A stretch of 30,136 nt of DNA from Scenedesmus sp. ARA3 (taxonomy: Eukaryota; Chlorophyta; Chlorophyceae; Sphaeropleales; Scenedesmaceae). The DNA lies in the NCBI GenBank assembly GCA_004335835.1, contig RWJK01000934.1, positions 1 to 30,136 on the forward strand. Reading direction: 5' to 3'. The notes under the pieces are model-generated. The model was not told the DNA's origin. It saw nothing but the letters and a program-made list of their open reading frames with translations, and did no database searches. The first letter of the stretch is position 1. Every line of letters starts with the position of its first letter. Below, one piece after another: positions 22,525 through 30,136 of the stretch. The position numbers and the translations under genes were made by a program.

Positions 22525-24089
22525 ATGATCCCGGACGCTCTGCGACAGCAGCTGCAGCTGCTCCTCGAACACCAGCCAATTGTAAAGCAGATAATACAGT
22601 ACCTGCCGAGTGACCTGCAGCGGGTAGCTGGCACGCCAGAGGGCCTGGTTGCTCTGCTGCTGACAGCAGCAGTGGGCCTGCTGGTACTGCTAGCACTTGC
22701 AGGAACATCCAAATCCAAGAAGGGCAGCAGCATACTCTTAGCAGGGCCGATGAACGCGGGCAAGAGCACGATGTACTACCAGTTAGTGGATGGCAGCCAG
22801 CACAATGGCCTAGTGGCGAGCATGGAGCAGAACACAGGTGGGACTGTGTGCTGCACAGCAGCTTGCAGGATGCAGAGTTGCGTTGAATTTGCAGAGTTTC
22901 GCTACATCCGCAGCTCAGTGTATCTCAGCTCTTGAGAAGGGCAGCAATGGTCGCTGATATGTGGCAATCAACGTCTAGGCAGCGCTGCAGCTGCTGCTTA
23001 CCAGCACCGTTTGGTGCCTGTCCGTTTGCCCTCGACTTGACCTATAGTATCGAATGCCTACACAGCCACTGCATTGCTCTATATCACAACAACGAATACA
23101 ACAGATCTGGCAGCAGCTGCTGCACACAATTGTCTTGCGTGCCTTGCTATGCCACAAGCAACCTCCTGCAACTGCCGCAACCGCCAGTCCCTGCACACCC
23201 CAGCCTGCAAGCAAGCAAGCAAGCACGCATGGCACCCAACACACACCTCATCACCACCACTGCAAAACAACTTTTCTACCACTTGCCACACACTCGCATT
23301 CCCCTTCACTTTGCTACCATCAAAGGTGTGGCCTACGTTCAATGGCAAGCACGCGCGGCTGCTGGCCATCACAGCACCGCCACTGACACTCATATGCTGC
23401 AACTGCTCTACACCGCCATTGACACTCATATGCTGCAACTGCTCTGCATCGCCATTGACACTCACTTACTGCAACTGCTCTGCACGTCTGTGAATGTGTG
23501 CAGGCGTTGCAGCAATAACAGCAGGCAGGCGCGGCTGCTGGACATCCCCGGGCACACTCATTCTCACACTCCCTGTGCTGCCGCGCTGCATTCTTATTGT
23601 CATTTGTTTGCAGGTGTTGCCAGCGTTAATGGCAAGCAGGCGCGGCTGCTGGACATCCCCGGGCACCACAGCTTCCGCCACAAGCTGGAGTCTTCTGTCA
23701 AGGATGCAGCCGGCATCGTCTTTGTCATCGACGCTGTCGAAATAACACCCCACAAAGTGGAGGCAGCAGAGATGCTCTACGAGCTGCTGACAAACAGCAG
23801 CTTTGCCAAGAGCCGCACGCCGCTACTGCTGGCCTGCAACAAAGCAGACCTAGAGGAGGAAGCTCACTCAACCGAGTTCATCAGGAAGACGCTTGAGCGG
23901 CAGCTAGATGCGATGCGCAAGACGAAGACGGCGGGCATTGGAAAAGAAGCCAGCGCTGGAGTGGCGCTGGGCGCAGCAGACAAGCCGTTTAGCTTTGCGG
24001 GCCTGCGCAGCAAGGTGGCGCTTGTGGAGTGCAGCGCACAGGTGGGGCAGCTGGATGACGTGAGGGCCTTCATTGCTGGCTGCCTGTAA
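22525..24089 (+). CDS. SRPRB: Signal recognition particle receptor subunit beta (small GTPase)
   Basis: Two exons (22525-22837 and 23614-24089), joined in phase 1 across CAG/GTGGGA and TTTGCAG, encode 262 residues. An N-terminal amphipathic part is followed by a membrane anchor (VALLLTAAVGLLVLLALAG, residues about 40-58). Then come the GTPase motifs: G1 GPMNAGKST, G3 DIPGH, G4 CNKADL and G5 ECSA. A long loop rich in Lys, Gly and Ala lies between G4 and G5, and the protein ends FIAGCL. SRPRB anchors the SRP receptor alpha subunit at the ER membrane and, with GTP bound, helps hand ribosome-nascent-chain complexes to the translocon. The start is the first ATG before the conserved N-terminus. The intron contains two decayed copies of the start of exon 2, and the 3' flank has five copies of the final coding segment. 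Confidence 0.95.
23325..23556 (+). pseudogene. Two decayed copies of the SRPRB G3 exon start
   Basis: Positions 23325-23369 and 23503-23556 resemble the first 55 bases of the true second exon (23614 onward), including GGCGCGGCTGCTGG and, in the second copy, the bases encoding the DIPGH motif. Both have lost the correct reading frame. The second keeps a CAG immediately before it, so it could still attract splicing. They lie inside the SRPRB intron in the sense direction. Confidence 0.8.
23380..23487 (+). repeat. 36-bp tandem repeat, three units
   Basis: Units start at 23380, 23416 and 23452, each beginning CCACTGACAC or CCATTGACAC and continuing through GCAACTGCTCT. The first two units are nearly identical and the third is more diverged. 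The array lies between the two decayed exon copies in the SRPRB intron. Confidence 0.9.
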
Positions 24090-24215
24090 GGCCGGGCATG
24101 ATGCTGGCGCATTGCTGCAATGGTTTGTGGTTTCCTGCAAGGCTTGTTGTGTTGGTAGTGATGCAGCTGCTGGCGTTGCACGGTGTGTGTACGCCTGTTG
24201 CAGATGTAGGGTAGC

Positions 24216-24990
24216 ATTGTGTGGCGGTGGGCGCTGCGGACAAGCCATTTAGCTTTGCGGGCCTGCGCAGCAAGGTGGCGCTGGTGGAGTGCAGTGCGAA
24301 GGCGGGGCAGCTGGATGATGTGAGGGCCTTCATTGCTAGCTGCCTGTGAGGCTTTTTGAGCTGCTGCTGAGATGTAGCTGGTTGGTGTTGTCCTGCAAGC
24401 TGCTGCTTGTGGAGTGCAGCGCCAAGGCGTGGCAGCTGCATGATGTGAGGGTATTCATTGCAGGCTGCCTGTAAGGCTGGGTGTGATGCTGGCACATTTT
24501 ATGTGTCGTGTGTGATCCTGCAAGCTGCTGCTGGCGGAGTGCAGCGCAAAGGCGGGGCATCTCAATTATGTGAGGCCCTTTATTGCTGGCTGCCTGTCAG
24601 GCTGTTGAGCTGCTGCTGCAATGTAGCTGGTTTGTTTTGTGCAAGGTGCTGCTTCTGGAGTGCAGCGCATAGGCGGGGCAGCTTGATGATGTGGATGGCC
24701 ATCACTGAAGCAGCATGCGTGGCATTGCTGGCTGCCTGTCAGGCTGCTGGCATCATGGATGATGCAATGTGTTGTGCATTCCTGCAAGCGTCGAAGTGTA
24801 GGTGGTGATGCAGCTGGTGGCGTTGCGCGGTGTGTACACGTGTGTCGCAGATGTAAGGTAGAATTGTTCGACGCTGGGTGATGCTGACACGTCCTTGTGC
24901 AGGGCTGCGCAGCAAGGTGGTGCTTGTGGAGTGCAGCGCAAAGACATGGCAAGCGGATCTAAGGGCCTACATCACCGGCTGCTTGCGCCT
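24216..24990 (+). pseudogene. Five copies of the SRPRB terminal coding segment
   Basis: Copies of the region encoding LRSKVALVECSA through FIAGCL lie at about 24216-24348, 24397-24474, 24521-24600, 24641-24741 and 24901-24990. The first is still fully open from GAADKPF to a TGA stop and differs from the gene at only a few residues. The others carry losses of the 5' part, stop changes or insertions. The last keeps a good acceptor (CTTGTGCAG) at 24893-24901. Between copies, parts of the flanking DNA are also repeated (for example GGTGTGT and GCAGATGTA blocks near 24180 and 24830), showing that a unit larger than the coding segment was duplicated. Confidence 0.85.
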
Positions 24991-25594
24991 AGGTTTGCAC
25001 ACAATCGGCTGTTGTGACTTTGCTGCAAGAGTGATGCACTCGCTGAACAGATTGCCAGCCTGTTGCCAGCAGTGTGCGCAGGTCATCATCAGACCCTATT
25101 GAAACATAGTACAACTTCATGTTCTGTAGTATGGCGGCTTGTGTAAGTTGCAGAAAGTGATCATGAAGTTCATGGTAACATCTCGTGCTGGCTGTCGTAG
25201 CTGTTTGACCTGCCTCCATGGCCACGTGCGCCCCGCATCCAATGCCAGGGAGTTTGGTGTGTGAGGTTGGTGCTGAAGCTCCTGCTGGTGTGCTGCATGC
25301 TTGCAGCAATGTCTAGTTTCACACCCTTCCTGTAGTTGTTTGTGTGCTTATGCTTGTAATGAATGCAATCGGCAACTTTTTTTTATATGTGTGACGTAGC
25401 AGCTGCTTGTTTTGCCAGGAGAACTGCTCCGGATGGACAGTAGGCCTGGGTGCCTCTGGGTGCGTCAGCAAGTGTCAAAACAATACACTACAGAATCAAA
25501 CGATGCAATACAATAGAATACAAACTTTTCAGGACTAACAACTGCCTCAAGCGCAAGCCCAGCGAGCCGAGGCTCCGCTTATGAGGGCCCCCAG

Positions 25595-25640
25595 ACCAAA
25601 CCCTAAACCCTCATCCCTAAACCCTGAACCCTCATGACCC
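25595..25640. repeat. Degenerate interstitial telomere-like repeat
   Basis: The tract contains two exact CCCTAAA units (25601-25607 and 25615-25621 region) plus variants CCCTCAT and CCCTGAA. TTTAGGG is the common plant and algal telomere unit. The array is too short and irregular to be an active telomere. A small hairpin (CCCCC-AGT-GGGGG, 25638-25650) follows directly. Confidence 0.7.
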
Positions 25641-25665
25641 CCAGTGGGGGTTCGGGTGTCACAGA

Positions 25666-25923
25666 ATGACAGGATGTCGGATCTCAGTGACAGGACAGGA
25701 GGGCCCCACCTGCTGCATTGGACAGCGGGTGTTTCAGTTCACGTTTTGGCAGTGTTTTGCACCAAGTGTTCCCGCGTTGCACCTATCCGTGGACAGCATC
25801 AGGCGAAGAGTGCAGGAGCTGTGCTGTACTGTTTTCTACGGTGCATTCCGAAGCAAATGGTCTAAGGAACGGCGTGTAAGGGCTGCTGCAGTCAATCTGC
25901 CCGTCCTGGAGGAACACTGCTGA
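25666..25923 (+). CDS. Possible transposon-derived ORF fragment
   Basis: This 85-codon ORF contains CCIGQRVFQF, then LSVDSIRRRVQEL and SKERRVRAAAVNL ending in EEHC. The order (Cys and aromatic residues, a Ser-x-x-x-Ile-x-Arg-Arg-Val helix, a basic stretch, then an Ala-rich helix with EEH) resembles N-terminal regions found in some eukaryotic transposon-encoded proteins. The match is from memory of a pattern, not a search. It is short and lacks flanking coding sequence, so it would be a remnant at best. Confidence 0.3.
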   Translation: MTGCRISVTGQEGPTCCIGQRVFQFTFWQCFAPSVPALHLSVDSIRRRVQELCCTVFYGAFRSKWSKERRVRAAAVNLPVLEEHC

Positions 25924-26443
25924 GCTGACGAGCGTCCTGCAAGCCAGTGACCACGCGAACGCTAGAAAGGTGCGTGCAAAGGTTTGCTGTAAGAAACTTA
26001 ACCGTATTATGTGCTACCTCCAGCATTACTGGCTTGCACTCGGAGCATGGCAGCCTGCTCACTGGTACTGTGCGTCTGTGCTGGTGCTGGTGCTGCTGCC
26101 ACTGCTAGCAAGCAACTCAAGCATCTGCTTGTGCACACAGCAGCTGCAGCCATGAAGCATGAGAGCTTTGAAAAACAGTAGGGCAACTACAGTTGGCTGC
26201 AGCTCACTGTTTCAGCCAGCTAGGCCTGCTGACGGACCGCACAATAACATATGTACATGTGATTGTCCTTCTGGCTCCAGGTGCTGCAAGTGGGTGCATT
26301 GCTGCCTTGCTGTGTGCAAGCAGCAGGCACAGCGAGTGAGGTGCTGCCAGTTGCTCGCGGAACAGCAGCAGCAGCAGCCGTAGGCCAAGTGCAAGCGGTA
26401 ACCACACAGTAGCTGCAGCCGAGCAGGCAACGTTAGTCGGCAG

Positions 26444-26844
26444 ATGAAGCAACCTAGAAAGCAAGATGAGGCTGAGCAGCAGCAAGAGGAGGATGAGCAG
26501 CGGCAGCAGCAGCAGCGGCAACAGCAGCAGCAGCAGCAGCAGCCAATGCAAGCTGAGGATATGGCAGCCGCCTGGGAGCTGCTGTGGCAGCCGCAGCCGC
26601 TGCAGCAGCAGCCGGCTGACAGCCCTAGTCAAACTCATATCAACTGTGTAGCCACAGCACTGTCGCCACAGCAGGCTTGCGATTGGCGTCAGCAGGAGTT
26701 GGCAGCTGTTCTGAGGCAGCTGCAAGAGCCAGTGCAGCAGCAGGTGCTGCTGCATGTGCTGCAGAAGCTGCTGCGGCAGGGGCTTGCAGAAGATGCAGCT
26801 TCCAATGTCCTGAGAGCACTGCTAAGGCCGGTCTATAACATTCA

Positions 26845-26875
<31 letters not shown>

Positions 26876-27688
26876 GCAGCACGATCAGCAGATCAGGCAT
26901 GCGATAGCAGTCACCTCGACGCCACGCTGCTGCAGCTGCTGGTGATGTGCTGGGTGCAGGAAGTGCAGCACACCGCCTGTTCACTGCCGGAGGCTGCTGC
27001 TGCGCAGCAGCAGCAATATGCTGACAAGTATGTTGCTGGCAGTACAGCTGCAGGGGACAGCAGTGCATGCCGTGACAGCAGCAGGGTGAAGGGCTACATG
27101 GCAGGCCTGTGCGACTTGACAGTTGATATGCTGCTGTCTGTGGCAGGTCCTGCTGCCGCTGCTTATTCTGCTGCTGTTGCTGCTAAGATGTCTGTTGAGC
27201 CAGCAGTAAATACAGCAGAAGCAGCTGCCTTGCGGGCGAGCGTAATTGAGCAAGCAGCATGCACCAATTGGCTCCAGCTGAGGCTAGCTGAACTTGCTGA
27301 GAGCAGCCTGCTAGTCAATGCAGATCTGCTGCAGCTGTGGCCAGCTGGCACCCAGTCTGAATCGCAGCAGGCATCGCAGCAGCAGCAGCAACGCCGCGGC
27401 AGGCATGCTGGGCAGTGGAGGTACTGGCTTCAAGGAGTCTTGCAGCGGGTTGAGCAGCAGCAGCAGCAGCAGCAGGCGAGGGCAGTTGAAGATGGTGGTC
27501 TTGGTGCACAGCAGCAGAGCATTTGCGGGCTGATGGTGACTCTGCGTGGGGAGGCACGGCAGCAGGAGCAGATGCGCTGCTGGCACCTGTTCAACTTGCC
27601 GCTGCAGGAAAGCAGCAGCAGAGTCGAGCAACCCATCCTTGGCACGACGTCTGTTGAGCGAGGCAGTGCTAAAAATGCAGGCGCCAGC

Positions 27689-27723
<35 letters not shown>

Positions 27724-27831
27724 GGAGCACGCCAGGTTTAAGCAGCTGTGGCAGGAAGCGATGGAGCAGCTGCTGCACATCAGGCTGGAGCAGCTGCACC
27801 AAGAAGCAGAGCAGCAGCGGCTGCATGAAGA

Positions 27832-27871
<40 letters not shown>

Positions 27872-28166
27872 TCTGGGCCGGAGCTGCTGTGCCAGGCAGC
27901 AGAATATCTGTTGCTGGAGACAGAGGAGCAGCTGTGGCAGCAAGCGCAGCAGCAGGCCAGGCTGGAGCCGCTGACTATACTGCGGCATCAGGCGGAGCTG
28001 GCGCTGCTGTTCGGACAAGCAGAGGGGCAGCTGCAGCAGCTGCGGCAGCAGGCGGCGGGGCAGATGCCACAGCTGTGGGAGCAGTTGGAGGAGCGGCTGC
28101 AGCAGCTGTGGCGTGAGGTGGACGAGCAGGAGCTGCAACCCCTGTGGCAGCAGCTGCGGCAGCAGC

Positions 28167-28199
<33 letters not shown>

Positions 28200-29926
28200 T
28201 GCAGCAGCAGCAGCAGCAGCAGCACTGGCGCAGCGCATCAGCACCAAACCCTGCTCATTTCAGCGGCAACAGCAGCAGGTTCCCAGCAGCGCCAGCACGC
28301 AGCAGAACACCCTGAGCTTGTTGACGACCAGCACAGCAGCTTTGCTGGCTTTGGCCCCTGGAGGCTTGTTATTGCTGCCCTCCTGCCGCAGCTGAAGCAA
28401 GACGAAACTCTGAAAAATGCAGGCCTGTACGAGCTGGGGCGTGACGCTGAAGGCTGGCACAACAGCTGCAGACCTTGCAAGGGTTGGTGTGCTGGCAAAA
28501 GGTCAGCTGAGGGAGCCTGGGAGAATCCTCTGCTTCTATGTGGGCGAGGCGGGTGAGTGCAAGTTGCAGGTGCACTTGACATGACGATGATTAGGGTTAC
28601 CTTACTGACTAACATGGTTGTTGTTATTACAATAATCACCATCATCTGTTTCATTCACTGCTGATACTAAAACTACTATCGTGTAAACTACTGTTGATAT
28701 CAATGACAACGGGTGCACAGCAGCAGGCAAGCAGTTGTGTTCTTTTGCTCGGTGCCCTCGGAAGCTGCACACAAACCTGACAGTAGGCAGAATATGTGAA
28801 TCACGCGCATGCATTCAAATGCACTCACTCTGTCAACATGCTGATTTCAGGACTGTGTTTGCTTATTACTGCATGCAGGCGGACGGCCTGGCTCTAAACA
28901 AAACCTGAAGACGCGATTCGCCGAATTTGCGCTGACATCAACGGGGGAGATAGGGCCTAGGAAGGAGCAAGACAAGTTCAAGCTGTTTCAGGGGTTGCAG
29001 GCAGCAGGCGGGCAGCTGTGGTTCAGGTGATGTTCTGATGATATTGAACAGGCGACCTAAGATTTCTGGAATAATTGTTGAAAATACAAAAATAGCAGCA
29101 ATGGTGAAAATAATGATGAAACTAATAGTGAGAATAATAATATTTAATATTAATAATACGAGGCATGGCAGCCTGTTTGCTCTGCAGAACACGGCGCCGG
29201 CAGCTGCACCGTGTGTGCACACGTGTCCTGTCATCATGCACCGCGCCGTGTACGTCTGTTGTACGGCTGCTCTGCTGCAAGCAGCGTTGCGCAATCCATC
29301 CGTCGCTGCCAACACTACACCACCGCTCGCTATGACGTCTGCCATGTGTGCTGCATGCTGCAGGTGGCGGGTTGTTGCCCCTGCCAAGTTCACAGCCAGG
29401 GACGAGACGCTGCTGCTGCAGCACTTCTGCTATGCAGCCAATCTCCGCAAGAACGGCAAGGAGCGCATCAGGGTGAGCTTCAAACTCACTGCAAGTTGCT
29501 GTGCGGAAAGGTTGGAGCTGTTACTGTTTTTGAGCAGGGCCTGGGTGCCAGGTGTACACAGGCTTGTACAAGGGCGGTTTTATATGGCTGCAGCAGCGGC
29601 CAGCTCAGCTCCGCTTTGACCTGCTGCAGCAGACGCTGAGATCAAATGCACCACAGGACTCGCTGAACAGCACAGCATACTTGTGGGTGCGAGCCAGTCA
29701 GCGCTTGATGGGTGTGGCACTAGACCTGAAAGAGGCCGCAGAGAAGCCGCAGCCAGGCTGCAGTGCAGCAGCCCTGGCAGCAGCAATGTTGCAGCAGCTG
29801 GAGCAGTCAGGTGCGCTCCTGTGCCTGGCCTGTGTGCTGCTCTTGTGGGGACAACCCTGACGTTTGGCAGGTGTCAGCGCAAGTGCAGCCAACACACACA
29901 CCTGCACGCTGCTGCATTTCTCGTAG
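26444..29926 (+). CDS. Q/A-rich protein with C-terminal GIY-YIG nuclease domain (one-base frameshift)
   Basis: Proposed exons are 26444-28112, 28264-28552, 28879-29026, 29364-29472, 29552-29810 and possibly 29871-29926. The first encodes about 556 residues rich in Gln, Ala and Leu, including heptad-like blocks (EQLEERLQQLW), probably helical. A GTGAGG donor at 28113 and acceptor TTTCAG at 28263 join it in phase to PWRLVIAALLPQLKQDETL. The nuclease domain follows: AGLYELG (GIY motif), FYVGEAG (YIG motif), NLKTRF with the catalytic-type Arg, ARDETLLLQHF with Glu, and NLRKNGKERIR with Asn. The GIY and YIG motifs lie in different frames; dropping one G from the run 28436-28439 unites them. So the gene is either hit by a sequence error or inactivated. 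GIY-YIG enzymes cut DNA in repair, recombination or mobile elements; the target here is unknown. The 3' end is uncertain. Confidence 0.75.
29085..29160. repeat. AT-rich low-complexity tract in an intron
   Basis: About 75 bases made mostly of A and T with AATAAT-type units lie in the third large intron of the GIY-YIG gene, in sharp contrast to the GC-rich surroundings. No function is evident. Confidence 0.7.
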
Positions 29927-30136
29927 CGGCTGCACCATTGACTGCTCGCATTATGATGGCCTGCACACACACGTGACACATGATGCTGCTGTGTGGCATG
30001 TGCATACCAGTATGCACATGAATGTGTGCGAGGAGAATGCTGCCCAGAACTCTGCATCACATGCACACAAGTAAACTGAAATATGCACGCGTGTTCTGCT
30101 TGGTTCTAGCACCGTCCTGATACCTCTGCTGCTGCT
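29927..30136. other. Window end, no gene seen
   Basis: The last 210 bases follow the proposed stop of the GIY-YIG gene. They contain TGCACAC-type repeats and end in a CTG run cut by the window edge. If the gene's last exon is different from the one proposed, this could still be intron. Confidence 0.4.

Larger units (their letters stand above)
24990..26443. other. Intergenic region with telomere-like tract and transposon-like ORF
   Basis: No intact gene is recognised. It holds a degenerate CCCTAAA tract (25595-25640) and an ORF (25666-25923) listed separately. The last 500 bases lead into the Q-rich GIY-YIG gene and probably include its promoter. Confidence 0.5.

Noticed and set aside
24878..25102. 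ORF containing LRSKVVLVECSA as an independent GTPase gene
   Set aside because: It is only the last of the duplicated SRPRB terminal segments; G1, G3 and G4 motifs are absent.
27311..28225. Minus-strand Leu-rich ORF of 304 codons
   Set aside because: The Leu runs are the antisense reading of CAG repeats in the GIY-YIG gene's first exon.
28113..28556. Long ORF starting at GTG 28113 as a separate Ser-rich protein
   Set aside because: Its first part is a frame shadow of the CAG run; the useful part begins after the TTTCAG acceptor at 28263 and joins the upstream exon in phase.
1..30136. tRNA, rRNA, CRISPR array or bacterial-type operon
   Set aside because: No cloverleaf with a GGTTCRA-type T loop, no rRNA-like block and no evenly spaced repeats with unique spacers were seen; the repeats present are triplet runs and exon copies.

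Overview
The window looks like nuclear DNA of a chlorophyte green alga, most likely a chlorophycean. It has many introns, most with GTGAGT/GTGCGT-type donors and TGCAG acceptors. CAG/CTG triplets are everywhere, giving Q, A, S and L runs. The products include a plastid-type small heat-shock protein with a transit peptide, a plant-type single-domain protein disulfide isomerase and an SRP receptor beta subunit. The species cannot be fixed from the sequence alone. All exon models were built by eye by matching donors, acceptors and phases.

Layout, left to right. 1-3050: no convincing gene; a TG microsatellite, a 20-bp palindrome, a two-copy direct repeat, a small Q-rich ORF and one copy of a dispersed repeat with a conserved reading frame. 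3374-11850 (minus): one very large gene of about 2,300 codons or more, Q/A/S-rich, with several Cys clusters and a MYND-like zinc finger at its C-terminus; it carries an in-frame TAA near its 5' end. 11850-13390: a second, inverted copy of the dispersed repeat and a pair of inverted TTACCCA-type motifs. 13392-15956 (minus): an eight-exon gene for a helical BAR-like protein of about 322 residues. 16571-18487 (minus): a five-exon PDIL5-1-type thioredoxin-fold protein of 148 residues. 19793-20990 (minus): a two-exon plastid small HSP of 232 residues, with a TATA box and a heat-shock element upstream. 22525-24089 (plus): a two-exon SRP receptor beta GTPase of 262 residues, with broken copies of its G3 exon in the intron and five decayed copies of its terminal coding segment downstream. 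25595-25923: a degenerate telomere-like tract and a possible transposon-derived ORF. 26444-29926 (plus): a gene encoding a long Q/A-rich region followed by a GIY-YIG nuclease domain, broken by one extra base in a G run.

The genes do not form an obvious pathway. PDIL5-1 and SRP receptor beta both serve the ER, and the small HSP is a plastid stress chaperone. The more unusual material is structural: serial exon duplication around the SRP receptor gene, a Q-rich GIY-YIG protein, a giant multi-Cys-cluster MYND protein, and a repeat with a conserved ORF.
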